A stretch of DNA of 64,000 bases from Flammeovirga aprica JL-4 (GCF_012844305.1 NZ_JABANE010000017.1:39465-103464); one strand, 5' to 3'; positions 28,812 to 38,482 are shown, numbered from the stretch's first letter. Numbers and translations: made by a program. The notes: a model not told the origin generated them from the sequence alone.

Positions 28812-30532
28812 CTTTCAAGCGCCTCCCTCGCTTTTTCTCTATCATAAGAAGAAGAAATTAATTCTACTTTTTCCTTGTACAGTTGGATAAGACCTTCGTC
28901 TTTTGACTTTGCAATATGAGGAGCAATTTCTTCTAAGGCACCTCTCATATCATGGCTTGATGAAATTAAAGGCGTTGCATTTAAATACTCTTCAAAATGA
29001 CCTTTGTGGAAATAATCTGAAGAGGCAATATCTTCCAAAGTACTCGCCATATCATAACTGCTGTTGATACTTTTTATAGCAGAATAAAACTGATGAATGT
29101 TGCTTTGATTTTCAATTTTATAGTCTTCAAGTTCACTTAATAAAGAAGCTTTTTCAGACGAGGAAGAAACTGTAGAGGCCACTTGAAAGAAAATGTTTTT
29201 TGTTTCTTCAGACCAGTATTTCCAGTTTTCCAATGCTTCTTCCAGTGTGTTTTTCTTTTCATAAGAAGAAGTAATTGTTTTAGCGGCAAATAAAAGTGCA
29301 TTATTCTGATCTTCATTCCACCTTTTATTATTAGGTTCAGAGAAAGCTGCTTCTATAGTATTTGCTTTTTCGTAAGACGAACTGATGATTTCGAGGCTTT
29401 GTTCTAAAGTTCTAGCAGGCATAGCTGTTGCATCATAATTAAATGCTTCCTGCAGTGTTTTTGAAGCCTCATATGAGCTTGATATAGTTTGGGTAGCTTT
29501 CAGCCAAAGTTCCCAATGGTCTTTGGTAAAACTTGATCTTATCTCCTTTAGTTCAATGATACCAGAAAGGCATTCACTTTTTTCATAGGAAGAGGAAATT
29601 TGTTTGATGCCATTGAAGTAGGCATTCAACCCTTTTTTATTATTGTAGATCGCAAAGCTTTCTTTGAAGTATTCAGAAAGTTCACTTGAAGAAGAAACGT
29701 ATTTTGTAACATCTTTTGTGATTTTTACCAATTCATCTGCACTTATGTCCTTTCTCCCAATTAGCAATCTATAAAACGTTATTTTATTGCTTTGACCTGA
29801 AATTTCACTGATATATTTTAAAGCTTTTTCAACCCCACCTTCCTTCATTCTGTTGTTCAGTCGGCTTTCAGCAGCAATCGTAGAACTTTTGATCACTTCA
29901 GGAAGAATATCTAAAAGCCATTTTTTTCCGTCAGGATCATAAGGGACTTCACTATTGCCAACGTAGAAAGTATATTCTAACTCTCCTTTTTCATTAGGTC
30001 GGATACTTACTTTTCTTTTATTACCGAAAGTGCTTTTTGAGATGACAAATTTACCTCCCTTAGAAATGCTTTTAATTTCATCCTCATCTTCAGTGAGCTC
30101 GATTTTTCCATTGTAATCCAATTTAAAAGAAGAAACGAAATTGGTATATTCCATTCTTTTATAAGGGCGTTGCGCTTCCCTTGCCGCACGTTCAATTTCA
30201 GCCTGATGCATTCTGATTTGAGCTTCCGCTCTACGAATCTCAGCCTCAATAGCTTGCTGATCAATCTGTATATCAATATCTTCAATTTCAGGAACTTCCC
30301 CCATAATTTTGATATACTCTTCCATCGCTTCTAACTGCGACTCAGCGGCAATTTTTTGTGCCTCTTTAGCTACTTTGAGCGCTTTCTCTTTAATCTCACC
30401 GATATTAATTACAATCGTACTATCAGAACCAGGTATTTCAATGACTTTGATCTGTGCATTGGTAAATGATGCAAGCGAAGTAAGTAAGTAGAGGAATACT
30501 AATAATAATATGTTGTTAAAAAATTTCTTCAT
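28808..30532 (-). CDS. Secreted protein with nine SSSYE-type repeats
   Basis: A 574-aa protein with signal peptide MKKFFNNILLLVFLYLLTSLASFTNA. Residues about 45-125 are a charged alanine/glutamate-rich coiled coil; about 125-265 form a beta-rich then helical domain; 275-574 hold nine repeats of roughly 30-45 residues. Each contains (I/V)-(S/N/T)-S-S-(Y/S/H)-(E/D)-x-x-x-x-L and amphipathic helices, for example QISSSYEKSE, TISSSYEASK, SINSSYDMAS and LISSSHDMRG. A similar repeat is known to me from C-terminal regions of some M56/BlaR-like and other envelope proteins, without function. As first gene of the kinase operon it may be the periplasmic sensor or scaffold. Function unknown. Confidence 0.7.
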   Translation of the reverse strand: MKKFFNNILLLVFLYLLTSLASFTNAQIKVIEIPGSDSTIVINIGEIKEKALKVAKEAQKIAAESQLEAMEEYIKIMGEVPEIEDIDIQIDQQAIEAEIRRAEAQIRMHQAEIERAAREAQRPYKRMEYTNFVSSFKLDYNGKIELTEDEDEIKSISKGGKFVISKSTFGNKRKVSIRPNEKGELEYTFYVGNSEVPYDPDGKKWLLDILPEVIKSSTIAAESRLNNRMKEGGVEKALKYISEISGQSNKITFYRLLIGRKDISADELVKITKDVTKYVSSSSELSEYFKESFAIYNNKKGLNAYFNGIKQISSSYEKSECLSGIIELKEIRSSFTKDHWELWLKATQTISSSYEASKTLQEAFNYDATAMPARTLEQSLEIISSSYEKANTIEAAFSEPNNKRWNEDQNNALLFAAKTITSSYEKKNTLEEALENWKYWSEETKNIFFQVASTVSSSSEKASLLSELEDYKIENQSNIHQFYSAIKSINSSYDMASTLEDIASSDYFHKGHFEEYLNATPLISSSHDMRGALEEIAPHIAKSKDEGLIQLYKEKVELISSSYDREKAREALER

Positions 30533-30671
30533 GTTACTATATTAATTTGACACTAGTAGAATTTTGATGTCACAATAGTAACAGAAGCCATTTGATGAAA
30601 AAAATAAGATGTAGTGAATTGTAGTTTTTATGTAGTGAAATGTAATTGATGATTTGAGACGTTATGATCAA

Positions 30672-30701
30672 ATAAAAAAGCCACCTTATTTAGGTGGCTT
30701 A
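30672..30701 (-). terminator. Intrinsic terminator after thioredoxin-like gene
   Basis: AAGCCACCT (30678-30686) pairs with AGGTGGCTT (30692-30700); on the minus strand a run of six T follows. It ends the gene at 30724 before the kinase operon promoter. Confidence 0.9.
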
Positions 30702-30723
30702 TTATGAGTGTCTTAAGTGGAGT

Positions 30724-31200
30724 TTAATTCTTAAGATCAGCTTCTACACTTTGAATCCAATTGGCTGGTCCTCCTTTCACATATCCTGTTTGAATCATTT
30801 TTTGACCCTTAATCATGAAAATAGTAGGATAGCCTCTCACTTGAAATTCTTGTGCTAAATATTGGTTTTGAGATCTCAATAAATCACTTTGTTTGATTCC
30901 TTTAGGGAAATCAAGTTCTAGTAAAATGACATTATTTTCTTTCACCCAATCTTTAAATTCTTTTGTATCGAAAATTTCAGCTTTGATTTTTTTACACCAT
31001 CCACACCAATCACTTCCAGTAAAGTTTAATAAAATAGGATAATTTTCTTTTTCCATCAACTGGAACGCCTCATTTGCATCATTGGTCCATCCCTCATTAC
31101 TTACTTCATCCGTTATCTTAGGAATCTCCTTTTTCTCTTGGGCACAAACGATGTTTCCTATAGAAAAAGTAAAAAGTAAGATTAATAAAATTTTGTTCAT
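30724..31200 (-). CDS. Periplasmic thioredoxin-like protein (Thioredoxin_7 type)
   Basis: About 158 aa from the ATG at 31200 (an ATG at 31203 is equal); the frame is open upstream to 31344 but only this start gives the signal peptide MNKILLILLFTFSIGNIVCA. The mature part has FTGSDWCGWCKKI with a CGWC redox motif, a cis-Pro loop in VRGYPTIFMIKG, and a strand-turn VILLELDFPKG. It should act as a disulfide reductase or isomerase in the periplasm. It is divergent from nrfH, with 378 bases between; a role in keeping apocytochrome cysteines reduced for heme attachment is plausible but not shown. Confidence 0.82.
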   Translation of the reverse strand: MNKILLILLFTFSIGNIVCAQEKKEIPKITDEVSNEGWTNDANEAFQLMEKENYPILLNFTGSDWCGWCKKIKAEIFDTKEFKDWVKENNVILLELDFPKGIKQSDLLRSQNQYLAQEFQVRGYPTIFMIKGQKMIQTGYVKGGPANWIQSVEADLKN

Positions 31201-31358
31201 CATAATTATTTTTAAATATGTGTTACAACAAATATAAGTCATAAAATTGATATTTTTAATCTGGCTTGAATAACAATTTGAAAATTGCATTAATAAGTGA
31301 ATGAGTGTAAATATTCCTTTATTAATATAAGTATCTAATAACATTATTTACTAACACT

Positions 31359-31456
31359 CAAAAAGATGATTTCAATCACCTAAAAAAGGAGTCTTAAGTC
31401 ATACAAAATCAAGACTTTAAGCATCTTTTTGAATCTGCTATTTTAGAATCATTCTA
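31359..31456. promoter_or_regulatory. Structured region upstream of nrfH with palindrome
   Basis: CAAAAAGATG (31359-31368) is complementary to CATCTTTTTG (31422-31431), and inside it CTTAAGTC (31393-31400) pairs with GACTTTAAG (31413-31421, one bulge). Right after lies the perfect palindrome TAGAATcATTCTA (31444-31456), about 123 bases before nrfH. It is a candidate regulator site or leader structure for the divergent thioredoxin and nrf genes. Confidence 0.35.
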
Positions 31457-31578
31457 TATTAGTGAAAGATGATTTTTAATCTACCAATAATGAAAAGGAT
31501 TATTCATATTTGCTACGTAGATAAGAAAAAATGCTACTGTAAGTATTCAATACAAATAAATGAAGAGAATTATCTTTT

Positions 31579-32172
31579 ATGTTTAACAAGTTAATACCTC
31601 CTAAGCAATGGCAACCTGTCGTCTTTGTATTAGTAGGGGCTATTGTGGGTTTGGCACTCTATACAGCACATATTGCTCGTGTAGATTCTTACCTCTCAGA
31701 TGACCCTACAACATGCGTCAATTGCCATGTTATGACTCCTCAATTCGAGAGTTGGAAGCATAGCTCACACCGAGAACGAGCTACGTGCAACGACTGTCAT
31801 GTTCCTCAAGACAGTTTTGCTTCCAAATATTACTTCAAAGCTAAGGATGGCATGTATCACTCTTATGTTTATACTACCCGTGGTGAGCCACAAGCGATCA
31901 TTATGCATGAGGCGGGCAGAGAGGTAGTTCAACAAAATTGTATTCGATGCCACGGTGATCAAGTAACTGATGCTAAGACTGTTGCTTGGGTGCCTTCCAA
32001 TTTCCATGATAGAACGGACAGAGCATGTTGGGAATGCCACCGTGAAGTTCCTCATGGACGCGTGAGAAGTTTATCTTCTGTTGGACTGGGAATTGAGCAA
32101 CTACCAGTTCAGAATGTTAAGAAAAATGTTGTACCAAACTGGCTGAAAGACGCCTTAAATAATAAAAAATAA
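31579..32172 (+). CDS. nrfH: Cytochrome c nitrite reductase small subunit, tetraheme
   Basis: A 197-aa NapC/NirT-family protein. One N-terminal membrane helix (about 13-32), then four CxxCH heme sites: CVNCH (46-50), CNDCH (70-74), CIRCH and CWECH. It takes electrons from menaquinol and feeds NrfA on the periplasmic face. The length is usual for the family. It ends 5 bases before nrfA. Confidence 0.95.
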   Translation: MFNKLIPPKQWQPVVFVLVGAIVGLALYTAHIARVDSYLSDDPTTCVNCHVMTPQFESWKHSSHRERATCNDCHVPQDSFASKYYFKAKDGMYHSYVYTTRGEPQAIIMHEAGREVVQQNCIRCHGDQVTDAKTVAWVPSNFHDRTDRACWECHREVPHGRVRSLSSVGLGIEQLPVQNVKKNVVPNWLKDALNNKK

Positions 32173-32177
32173 ATTCT

Positions 32178-33680
32178 ATGAGTTCTAAAGTGAAGAATTG
32201 GCTATTATTTTTTGCCACTCTTTTAGTCGTGGTCCTTTTAGCAATGTTAGGGAGTAACATCGCTGACCGTAAAAGCGAGTCACAATTCGCTTACCAACCT
32301 AAAGTAAAAGTTACAAAGTTTGAACCTCGTAACGAGCTTTGGGGAGAAAATTATCCTCGTCAATACCAGTCATTTACTAAAACAGAAGAGGAGACTTTCA
32401 AAACAATGAGCAACGGTAATATCCTTACTGATGCATTAGAAGATACTCCAGAGTTAGTTGTACTTTGGGCCGGTTACGGTTTCTCTAAAGATTACAACCA
32501 ACCAAGAGGTCACCAACATGCAGTTGAGGATATCAGAAATACATTAAGAACAGGTGGTCCTACAGGTCCTGGTACAGGTCCAATGCCATCTACTTGCTGG
32601 ACTTGTAAATCTCCGGACGTTCCAAGATTAATGAACGAGATCGGTATTGCAGAGTTCTACGCTGGTAAATGGGCAGACAAAGGTGCTGAAATCAACAACG
32701 CTATTGGTTGTGCAGATTGTCACAACAACGAAACAATGGCTTTACAAATCTCAAGACCTGCTTTGATCGAAGCATTTGAGTCTATGGGTAAAGATATTTC
32801 TAAAGCTTCTCACCAAGAAATGAGATCTTTAGTTTGTGCACAGTGTCACGTTGAATACTACTTCAACAAAGACGTTCCTCAAAAAGGAGTTCCTTACTTA
32901 ACTTTCCCTTGGAAAAACGGTTTAACTGTAGACGATGCTGAGAAATACTACGATGATATCGAATTCTCTGACTGGACTCACAGTATGTCAAAAACTCCAA
33001 TGTTGAAAGCACAACACCCTGGTTACGAAATCCACGAGCAAGGTATTCACGCAAAGAGAGGTGTTTCTTGTGCTGACTGTCACATGCCTTACAAAACTGA
33101 AGGTGGACAAAAATTCACTGATCACCATATCCAATCTCCTTTAGCAAACCCAGCTAACTCATGTCAGGTTTGTCACCGTGAGGAAGAGAAAGAATTGGTG
33201 GAGAACGTTTATTCAAACCAAAGAAAAATCAAAGAAGGTGCGAAGCGTTTAGAGAAATTATTAGTTAGAGCTCACGTTGAAGCGAAAAAAGCGTTAGACT
33301 TAGGAGCAACCCCAGAGCAGATGAAGCCTATCCAAATGGATATCCGTCACGCACAATGGAGATGGGATTATGCGGTAGCGTCACACGGTGGTTCATTCCA
33401 TGCACCAGTTGAGGTGGGTAGAATTGTAAACACTGGTACTGACAAAGCGCAAGAAGCTCGTATCAAATTAGCTCGTTTATTAAGCGATCTTGGTTTCAAA
33501 GGTGAAGTACCTTACCCAGATATCGAAACGAAAGCGAAAGCTCAAAAATATATCGGTTTAGATATGGAGAAATTAGAGGCTGAAAAAGAAACATTCAAGA
33601 AGAACGTTCTTCCTAAATGGTTAAAAGAAGCTCAGGCTCGTGAAAATGCTTACGGTGTAGAAACTGTATCAAGCAAGTAA
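32178..33680 (+). CDS. nrfA: Ammonia-forming pentaheme cytochrome c nitrite reductase
   Basis: A 500-aa periplasmic protein with an N-terminal hydrophobic signal/anchor (residues 8-25). Active-site heme motif C140-W-T-C143-K144, with lysine as the proximal ligand, and four further CxxCH sites (CADCH, CAQCH, CADCH, CQVCH). It reduces nitrite to ammonium with six electrons and can also reduce NO. Codon choice is strongly biased to aac, ttc, ggt and cac compared with nrfH and ccsBA beside it, suggesting very high expression. A terminator follows. Confidence 0.97.
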   Translation: MSSKVKNWLLFFATLLVVVLLAMLGSNIADRKSESQFAYQPKVKVTKFEPRNELWGENYPRQYQSFTKTEEETFKTMSNGNILTDALEDTPELVVLWAGYGFSKDYNQPRGHQHAVEDIRNTLRTGGPTGPGTGPMPSTCWTCKSPDVPRLMNEIGIAEFYAGKWADKGAEINNAIGCADCHNNETMALQISRPALIEAFESMGKDISKASHQEMRSLVCAQCHVEYYFNKDVPQKGVPYLTFPWKNGLTVDDAEKYYDDIEFSDWTHSMSKTPMLKAQHPGYEIHEQGIHAKRGVSCADCHMPYKTEGGQKFTDHHIQSPLANPANSCQVCHREEEKELVENVYSNQRKIKEGAKRLEKLLVRAHVEAKKALDLGATPEQMKPIQMDIRHAQWRWDYAVASHGGSFHAPVEVGRIVNTGTDKAQEARIKLARLLSDLGFKGEVPYPDIETKAKAQKYIGLDMEKLEAEKETFKKNVLPKWLKEAQARENAYGVETVSSK

Positions 33681-33705
33681 TATAAAAATTACATCTTACT
33701 TAAAG

Positions 33706-33751
33706 TGCTGTTGTAGGGGAATATAACATTCCTCAACAACAGCATTTTTTT
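33706..33751 (+). terminator. Intrinsic terminator after nrfA
   Basis: TGCTGTTGT...AGGGGAAT pairs with ATTCC..CAACAACAGCA (33707-33744) and runs into seven T's. It separates nrfA from ccsBA, probably lowering ccsBA expression. Confidence 0.85.
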
Positions 33752-33796
33752 ATACAATATATTAGACTTAAAATAGTCTATGTGTTAATTTTAAGC

Positions 33797-36700
33797 ATGC
33801 GAAAAATATTTACATTCTTATTCTCCAATAAGTTGACATTAGTTTGCTTATTGATCTACGGGTTTGCCATGGCTTATGCCACATTTGTAGAAAATGATTT
33901 TGGTACTCCCGCAGCTAGAGAGATGGTCTACAATGCTACTTGGTTCGAAATTGTACAAGCTTTATTAGGATTAAATTTCATTGGGAACATCTTTAAATAC
34001 AAATTGCTACGTGTTGAAAAATTAGGTGTTCTTACTTTCCATGTTGCTTTTATCATTATCCTTTTAGGCGCTTTTGTAACAAGATATTTCGGATATGAAG
34101 GAAATATCAGAATCCGTGAAGGTGCCAGCAGTAATCAAATTATCTCTCTCGAAAGATATTTCCAAGCCCACATTCATGGTAATGGAATGAATGAAGAGTT
34201 GAAAAGAAAAAGTATTTTCACTCAGATTCACCAGCCTGATTTTGAATGGGAACAAACCAACAATCAAGACGAAATTGTAATTAAACCCACTTCTTTTGTT
34301 CCAGATGCGGTGCAATCAATAGTAGAAGGTGAGGTAAGTGATGCAGTGATTGAGATTGTAACAAGTTCTGGTGACGGAAGAAACTCCGTTTTCCTTGAGA
34401 AGGGAAAGAGTATGTTCCTTCAAGGACAAGAAGTCACTTTTGATAATTACAAAGAAGGGGCGATTAATATCAAGGAGACTTCAAATGACTACTCAGTCAA
34501 TGCTCCAGAAAGAATGTCATATTTTATTATGGCAAGTCAGCAAAGTGGAGCAACTCCTGCACAAACAGAAGAGAAATTACAGCAACAGGCCTTGTACACA
34601 ATGGGCACGTTGAAGTTTGTAATCAAAGATATATATGATGGAATGAAGCTAGGGTATTCATCTGCTACTACTAAGAAGATGAAAGCTCAAGCGGCCGATT
34701 TACTTTTTGTTGATGTAACGGTCAACGATAAGACTGAGGAAGTGATTCTAGCAAGTTTGGAAGGTGTTGTTACTCCTTTTAAAGAGGTTCATATTGGAGG
34801 TTATCATGTAGAATTATCTTACGGTGCTGTGGTCACTGAACTTCCTTTCTCATTGTTCTTAAATAATTTTGAGATGGAAAAATATCCAGGTTCTGACAAC
34901 CCTTCAGCTTATTCAAGTGAAGTGATTGTGCAAGATGGGGATTTGACTTTTCCTTATACGATCTTTATGAACAATGTATTAGATTATAAAGGATACCGTT
35001 TCTTCCAGTCTTCATTTGATCAAGATGAAATGGGTACTATCCTTTCTGTAAATCAAGACAGACCGGGTACATTTATCACCTATATCGGTTATACTTTAAT
35101 GACATTGGGTATGCTATTCTCTTTCTTCGAAAAGAAATCTCGTTTTAGATTGGTAAGTGGTAAGCTGTCTAAATTAAAAGCTCAGCAAAAGAACTTTGTG
35201 ATTCTGTTGGCGATGCTTTTAGGTTTGGGAGCCAATAAAACTTATGCTCAGACATTAGAGGAATTAGAGCAACAAAGGTTAGAGATTAAATCAAGATCTC
35301 AGTATATAGATAAAGAACATGCAGAAAATTTTGGTAGGTTGTTAGTTCAAGATATGGACGGAAGATTGAAGCCTATCAATACTTTGAGTTCTGAATTTTT
35401 AAGAAAGTTATCTCGTAAATCGAAATATACTTTAGAAAGACCTGATGGTTCAAAAGAGAAAATGAACAGTGATCAGGTGTTCTTATCCTTGCATATTGAC
35501 CCTGCATTCTGGCAGTCTGCACCTATCATCAAAATTGATAAAGATGCAGGCGGAGCAATATTCACTCGTATTCAAAAACAATCCACTGATTTAGTATCAT
35601 TTGATGATCTTATCAATAATGAAGGAGAGTACTTGCTAAGAAGCATGGTGGATGAAGCTCAGAAAAAGAAGCCTTCAGAAAGAGGAGAATTGGATAAAGA
35701 GGTGATTAAGGTTGATGAGCGTTTCAATATCCTTTTCCAAGGGTTATCAGGTAACTATTTAAAGGTATTTCCAGCGCCAAAAGATCCAAACAATAACTGG
35801 TACAACCCTAACTTTGTAGGTTCTCCATTTGCTGAAGAAGACTCTGCTTTTGTAAGAAATATAATGAAGGTTTATTATATGGAAATCATCAAAGCAAGAG
35901 AATCTGGTGATTGGTCTGAAGCGGGCACAAACCTTGAATATGTAAGAACTTTCCAGAAGGTGATGGGTGAAAATATTTACTTGTCAGATGACGCTATCAA
36001 ATGGGAGCTGTCATACAACAAGTTGAATATCTTCAATAATCTATTCCCTATTTATTGGTTATTGGGTGTTTACCTTTTAGTTTTCGCATTATTAAAAGTA
36101 TTCTATAATAATAAAGGAGTACGATTGGCATATACAGCCGGTATAGGTATTGGATTCTCCGCATTTATTGCCTTCACATTTAACCTTGGTTTAAGATGGT
36201 ATATTGCACAATACCCACCTTGGACTAACGGTTATGAAATGCTGATCTTAGTGGCTTGGTCATTATTCTTGTTTGGATTTATCTTCTATAGAAAGAGTGA
36301 CTTTATTATGCCATTGGTATCTCTATTTGGAGGAACGCTATTATTTGTGAGTTTCTTGGATTGGTTAAACCCTGAAATCACAAACTTGGTACCTGTATTG
36401 AAATCTTATTGGTTGAAAATCCACGTGGCAATTATTGTAAGTAGTTATGCACCATTGGCACTTTCTGCTTTGCTAGGATTTATCAATTTGATTTTTATGG
36501 TCATCCAAAACAAGAAGTTTAAAAACCCTATTTTAGAGCTGACTTACATTAGTGAGTTGTCGATGACAATAGGTTTATATATGCTGGCAATTGGTACCTT
36601 CTTAGGAGGTGTCTGGGCCAATGAGTCATGGGGACGTTATTGGGGTTGGGATCCAAAAGAAACTTGGGCCTTGATATCTGTGATTGTCTACTCAGTAGTA

Positions 36701-36949
36701 TTGCACTTAAGACTCGTTCCAGCATTAAAAGGGACATATATTTTCAACTTAAGTAGTTTGGTTGCTTTCTCATCCATTGTAATGACATCATTTGGTGTGA
36801 ACTATTATTTGACAGGTTTACACAGTTATGCAACTGGCGATCCCGTTCCAGTTCCAGCATTCGTTTATTATGTTGTAGCGATGGTGGTTATTTTAGGTGT
36901 AGCCGCTTATTTTAGAGAAGGTAATACAAAAATTAAGTCAAAAGAATAA
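33797..36949 (+). CDS. ccsBA: Fused System II cytochrome c assembly protein CcsB-CcsA
   Basis: About 1,050 aa; the ATG at 33797 (MRKIFTFLFSN) is preferred over the GTG at 33782. The N-terminal ResB/CcsB half (about 1-440) has membrane helices near 10-30, 45-65 and 75-95, a large periplasmic domain, and a helix near 425-445. A linker with periplasmic character follows (about 470-745). The C-terminal CcsA half (about 745-1040) has about eight helices and the heme-handling tryptophan-rich motif WGRYWGWDPKETW. It exports heme and ligates it to CxxCH apocytochromes, here certainly for NrfH and NrfA; fused CcsBA with nrfHA is the usual arrangement in Bacteroidota. CxxCK attachment for NrfA may require a dedicated paralog, possibly this one. 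Confidence 0.92.
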   Translation: MRKIFTFLFSNKLTLVCLLIYGFAMAYATFVENDFGTPAAREMVYNATWFEIVQALLGLNFIGNIFKYKLLRVEKLGVLTFHVAFIIILLGAFVTRYFGYEGNIRIREGASSNQIISLERYFQAHIHGNGMNEELKRKSIFTQIHQPDFEWEQTNNQDEIVIKPTSFVPDAVQSIVEGEVSDAVIEIVTSSGDGRNSVFLEKGKSMFLQGQEVTFDNYKEGAINIKETSNDYSVNAPERMSYFIMASQQSGATPAQTEEKLQQQALYTMGTLKFVIKDIYDGMKLGYSSATTKKMKAQAADLLFVDVTVNDKTEEVILASLEGVVTPFKEVHIGGYHVELSYGAVVTELPFSLFLNNFEMEKYPGSDNPSAYSSEVIVQDGDLTFPYTIFMNNVLDYKGYRFFQSSFDQDEMGTILSVNQDRPGTFITYIGYTLMTLGMLFSFFEKKSRFRLVSGKLSKLKAQQKNFVILLAMLLGLGANKTYAQTLEELEQQRLEIKSRSQYIDKEHAENFGRLLVQDMDGRLKPINTLSSEFLRKLSRKSKYTLERPDGSKEKMNSDQVFLSLHIDPAFWQSAPIIKIDKDAGGAIFTRIQKQSTDLVSFDDLINNEGEYLLRSMVDEAQKKKPSERGELDKEVIKVDERFNILFQGLSGNYLKVFPAPKDPNNNWYNPNFVGSPFAEEDSAFVRNIMKVYYMEIIKARESGDWSEAGTNLEYVRTFQKVMGENIYLSDDAIKWELSYNKLNIFNNLFPIYWLLGVYLLVFALLKVFYNNKGVRLAYTAGIGIGFSAFIAFTFNLGLRWYIAQYPPWTNGYEMLILVAWSLFLFGFIFYRKSDFIMPLVSLFGGTLLFVSFLDWLNPEITNLVPVLKSYWLKIHVAIIVSSYAPLALSALLGFINLIFMVIQNKKFKNPILELTYISELSMTIGLYMLAIGTFLGGVWANESWGRYWGWDPKETWALISVIVYSVVLHLRLVPALKGTYIFNLSSLVAFSSIVMTSFGVNYYLTGLHSYATGDPVPVPAFVYYVVAMVVILGVAAYFREGNTKIKSKE

Positions 36950-37082
36950 TATTGATTTTCAATCTGATAGAAGTTGTACACAATGTGAATCGTAATTTTT
37001 TTTTTATTATTCATATAATTTTTATAACTTCAAATTGGGTAAAGAATCATAGATATTGAAAAATATCTAAAAAAAGTAATAC

Positions 37083-37118
37083 TCCCCTGCAATAATCTTT
37101 GTTGTAGGGGTTTTATTT
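37083..37118 (+). terminator. Intrinsic terminator after ccsBA
   Basis: CCCCTGCAA (37084-37092) pairs with TTGTAGGGG (37102-37110) with one G-U pair, followed by TTTTATTTT. Confidence 0.75.
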
Positions 37119-37397
37119 TGCCTAAAATTTCTTCAAAAAATGATATTTAGACTTTCATCCGTTAGGTGTTTTAGCCTAATGTATAAGTAAATGATGTACT
37201 CCCCGTACCTTTTTTCTATGTTTCTTAGACATAGAAATCTTCATTATATCTATAAAAAAATAAGCTCTGAGATAAGTTAGGGGTTTGGTTTGTAGTGTCT
37301 TAAGTAATTAGGAATAAGATTTGTTAATATTATTATAGAATAATGCTTATATATTATTGTACTATTTTTTTATAATAAATTACTTCCGCTCCTTAAA
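37119..37397. other. Non-coding leader region upstream of PorP/SprF gene, with hairpin
   Basis: No gene seen. It contains a perfect 9-bp hairpin TTTCTATGT/ACATAGAAA (37213-37221 and 37229-37237) with a 7-base loop and no T-run, and a small TTAGG/CCTAA hairpin at 37162-37179. The last 60 bases are almost pure A/T, as expected near a promoter. Confidence 0.4.
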
Positions 37398-38468
37398 TTG
37401 AATAAATCATACAGCCCATATTATCTGATCTGTTTAGCATTACAACTATGCTTGTTAACTGAAGTATTTGGGCAAGATGCTCAACTATCTCAATATTATG
37501 CAGCGCCATTGTATTTAAACCCTGCCTTAGTCGGTTCATCAGGAGATGGACGAGCTAACATTAACTACAGGAATCAATGGGTTGGCATCCCTTCTAATTA
37601 TATGACTTTTATTGGAGGTTTTGATGCACCTTTAGCCAACCGTCACTTATCAGTAGGCGGGCAAGTACAGCAAGATATTATGGCTCAAAATAATGGAGCA
37701 GTAGTCGACCGGCTGATTTTTAATGCCACAGGAGGATATAAAGTAAAACTGACAAAAGACTATACTTTAAGTTTTGGATTGCAATTAGGATTTGAACAGT
37801 CATCACTGGGTTTTTATAAGTTACTTTTTGGAGATCAGATAGATGATGATGGTCAAACAGGTAATCCCACTCAAGATAAAGTAGACAGAGAATCGAATAT
37901 ATATCCAGACGTTTCAGCTGGAACTATTTTTTATGGTAAAGACATGTGGTTTGGCCTTTCTTTTTATCATATTAATCAACCTTCCATTACAAAATTTAAC
38001 CAAGGAACAGATCAACTCCCATTAAGGTTTTCACTTCAAGCAGGCTACAGAATTCCCCTAACGTACCGATGGCATGGCAGTGTAGCAAATTATGATGATA
38101 AGTATGTCAGTTTTATGATGCACTATCAATCACAGGGAAAACAAGACCAACTCAGTACTGGGGTAAATTTGGATTACAATCCCATTGTAATTGGGGTTTG
38201 GTATAGAGGTTTGATTTTAAAAGAAAATGAAAACCCCAACCAATTTAATCACGATGCCATTGTTTTTATGAGCGGAGTAAAATTAAAACGATTAACAGTA
38301 GGATATAGTTTTGATCTCCCCATAGGAGGTTTAAGATTTTCGGAAGGAACATCACATGAAGTTTCCCTTCGTTACCAATTCAATTTTTATCCGAATTATA
38401 GAAGAAAGAAAAAGAAGTCAAACAACAGTGATGGACCAACTGATAAATGTCCAGTCCCTAGTTTATAG
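37398..38468 (+). CDS. Type IX secretion PorP/SprF-family outer-membrane protein
   Basis: A 356-aa protein: signal peptide (about 1-25, ending EVFG), then the family signature QDAQLSQYYAAPLYLNPAL, INYRNQW, and alternating beta strands to the end (HEVSLRYQFNF). Start is TTG; no in-frame ATG precedes the signal peptide and the next Met is well inside the conserved region. PorP/SprF proteins are outer-membrane barrels that work with the T9SS to secrete or anchor a type B substrate, usually encoded just downstream. That is exactly the case here: the giant gene starts 14 bases on. Confidence 0.9.
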   Translation: MNKSYSPYYLICLALQLCLLTEVFGQDAQLSQYYAAPLYLNPALVGSSGDGRANINYRNQWVGIPSNYMTFIGGFDAPLANRHLSVGGQVQQDIMAQNNGAVVDRLIFNATGGYKVKLTKDYTLSFGLQLGFEQSSLGFYKLLFGDQIDDDGQTGNPTQDKVDRESNIYPDVSAGTIFYGKDMWFGLSFYHINQPSITKFNQGTDQLPLRFSLQAGYRIPLTYRWHGSVANYDDKYVSFMMHYQSQGKQDQLSTGVNLDYNPIVIGVWYRGLILKENENPNQFNHDAIVFMSGVKLKRLTVGYSFDLPIGGLRFSEGTSHEVSLRYQFNFYPNYRRKKKKSNNSDGPTDKCPVPSL

Positions 38469-38482
38469 CACTTAAGTATTAA

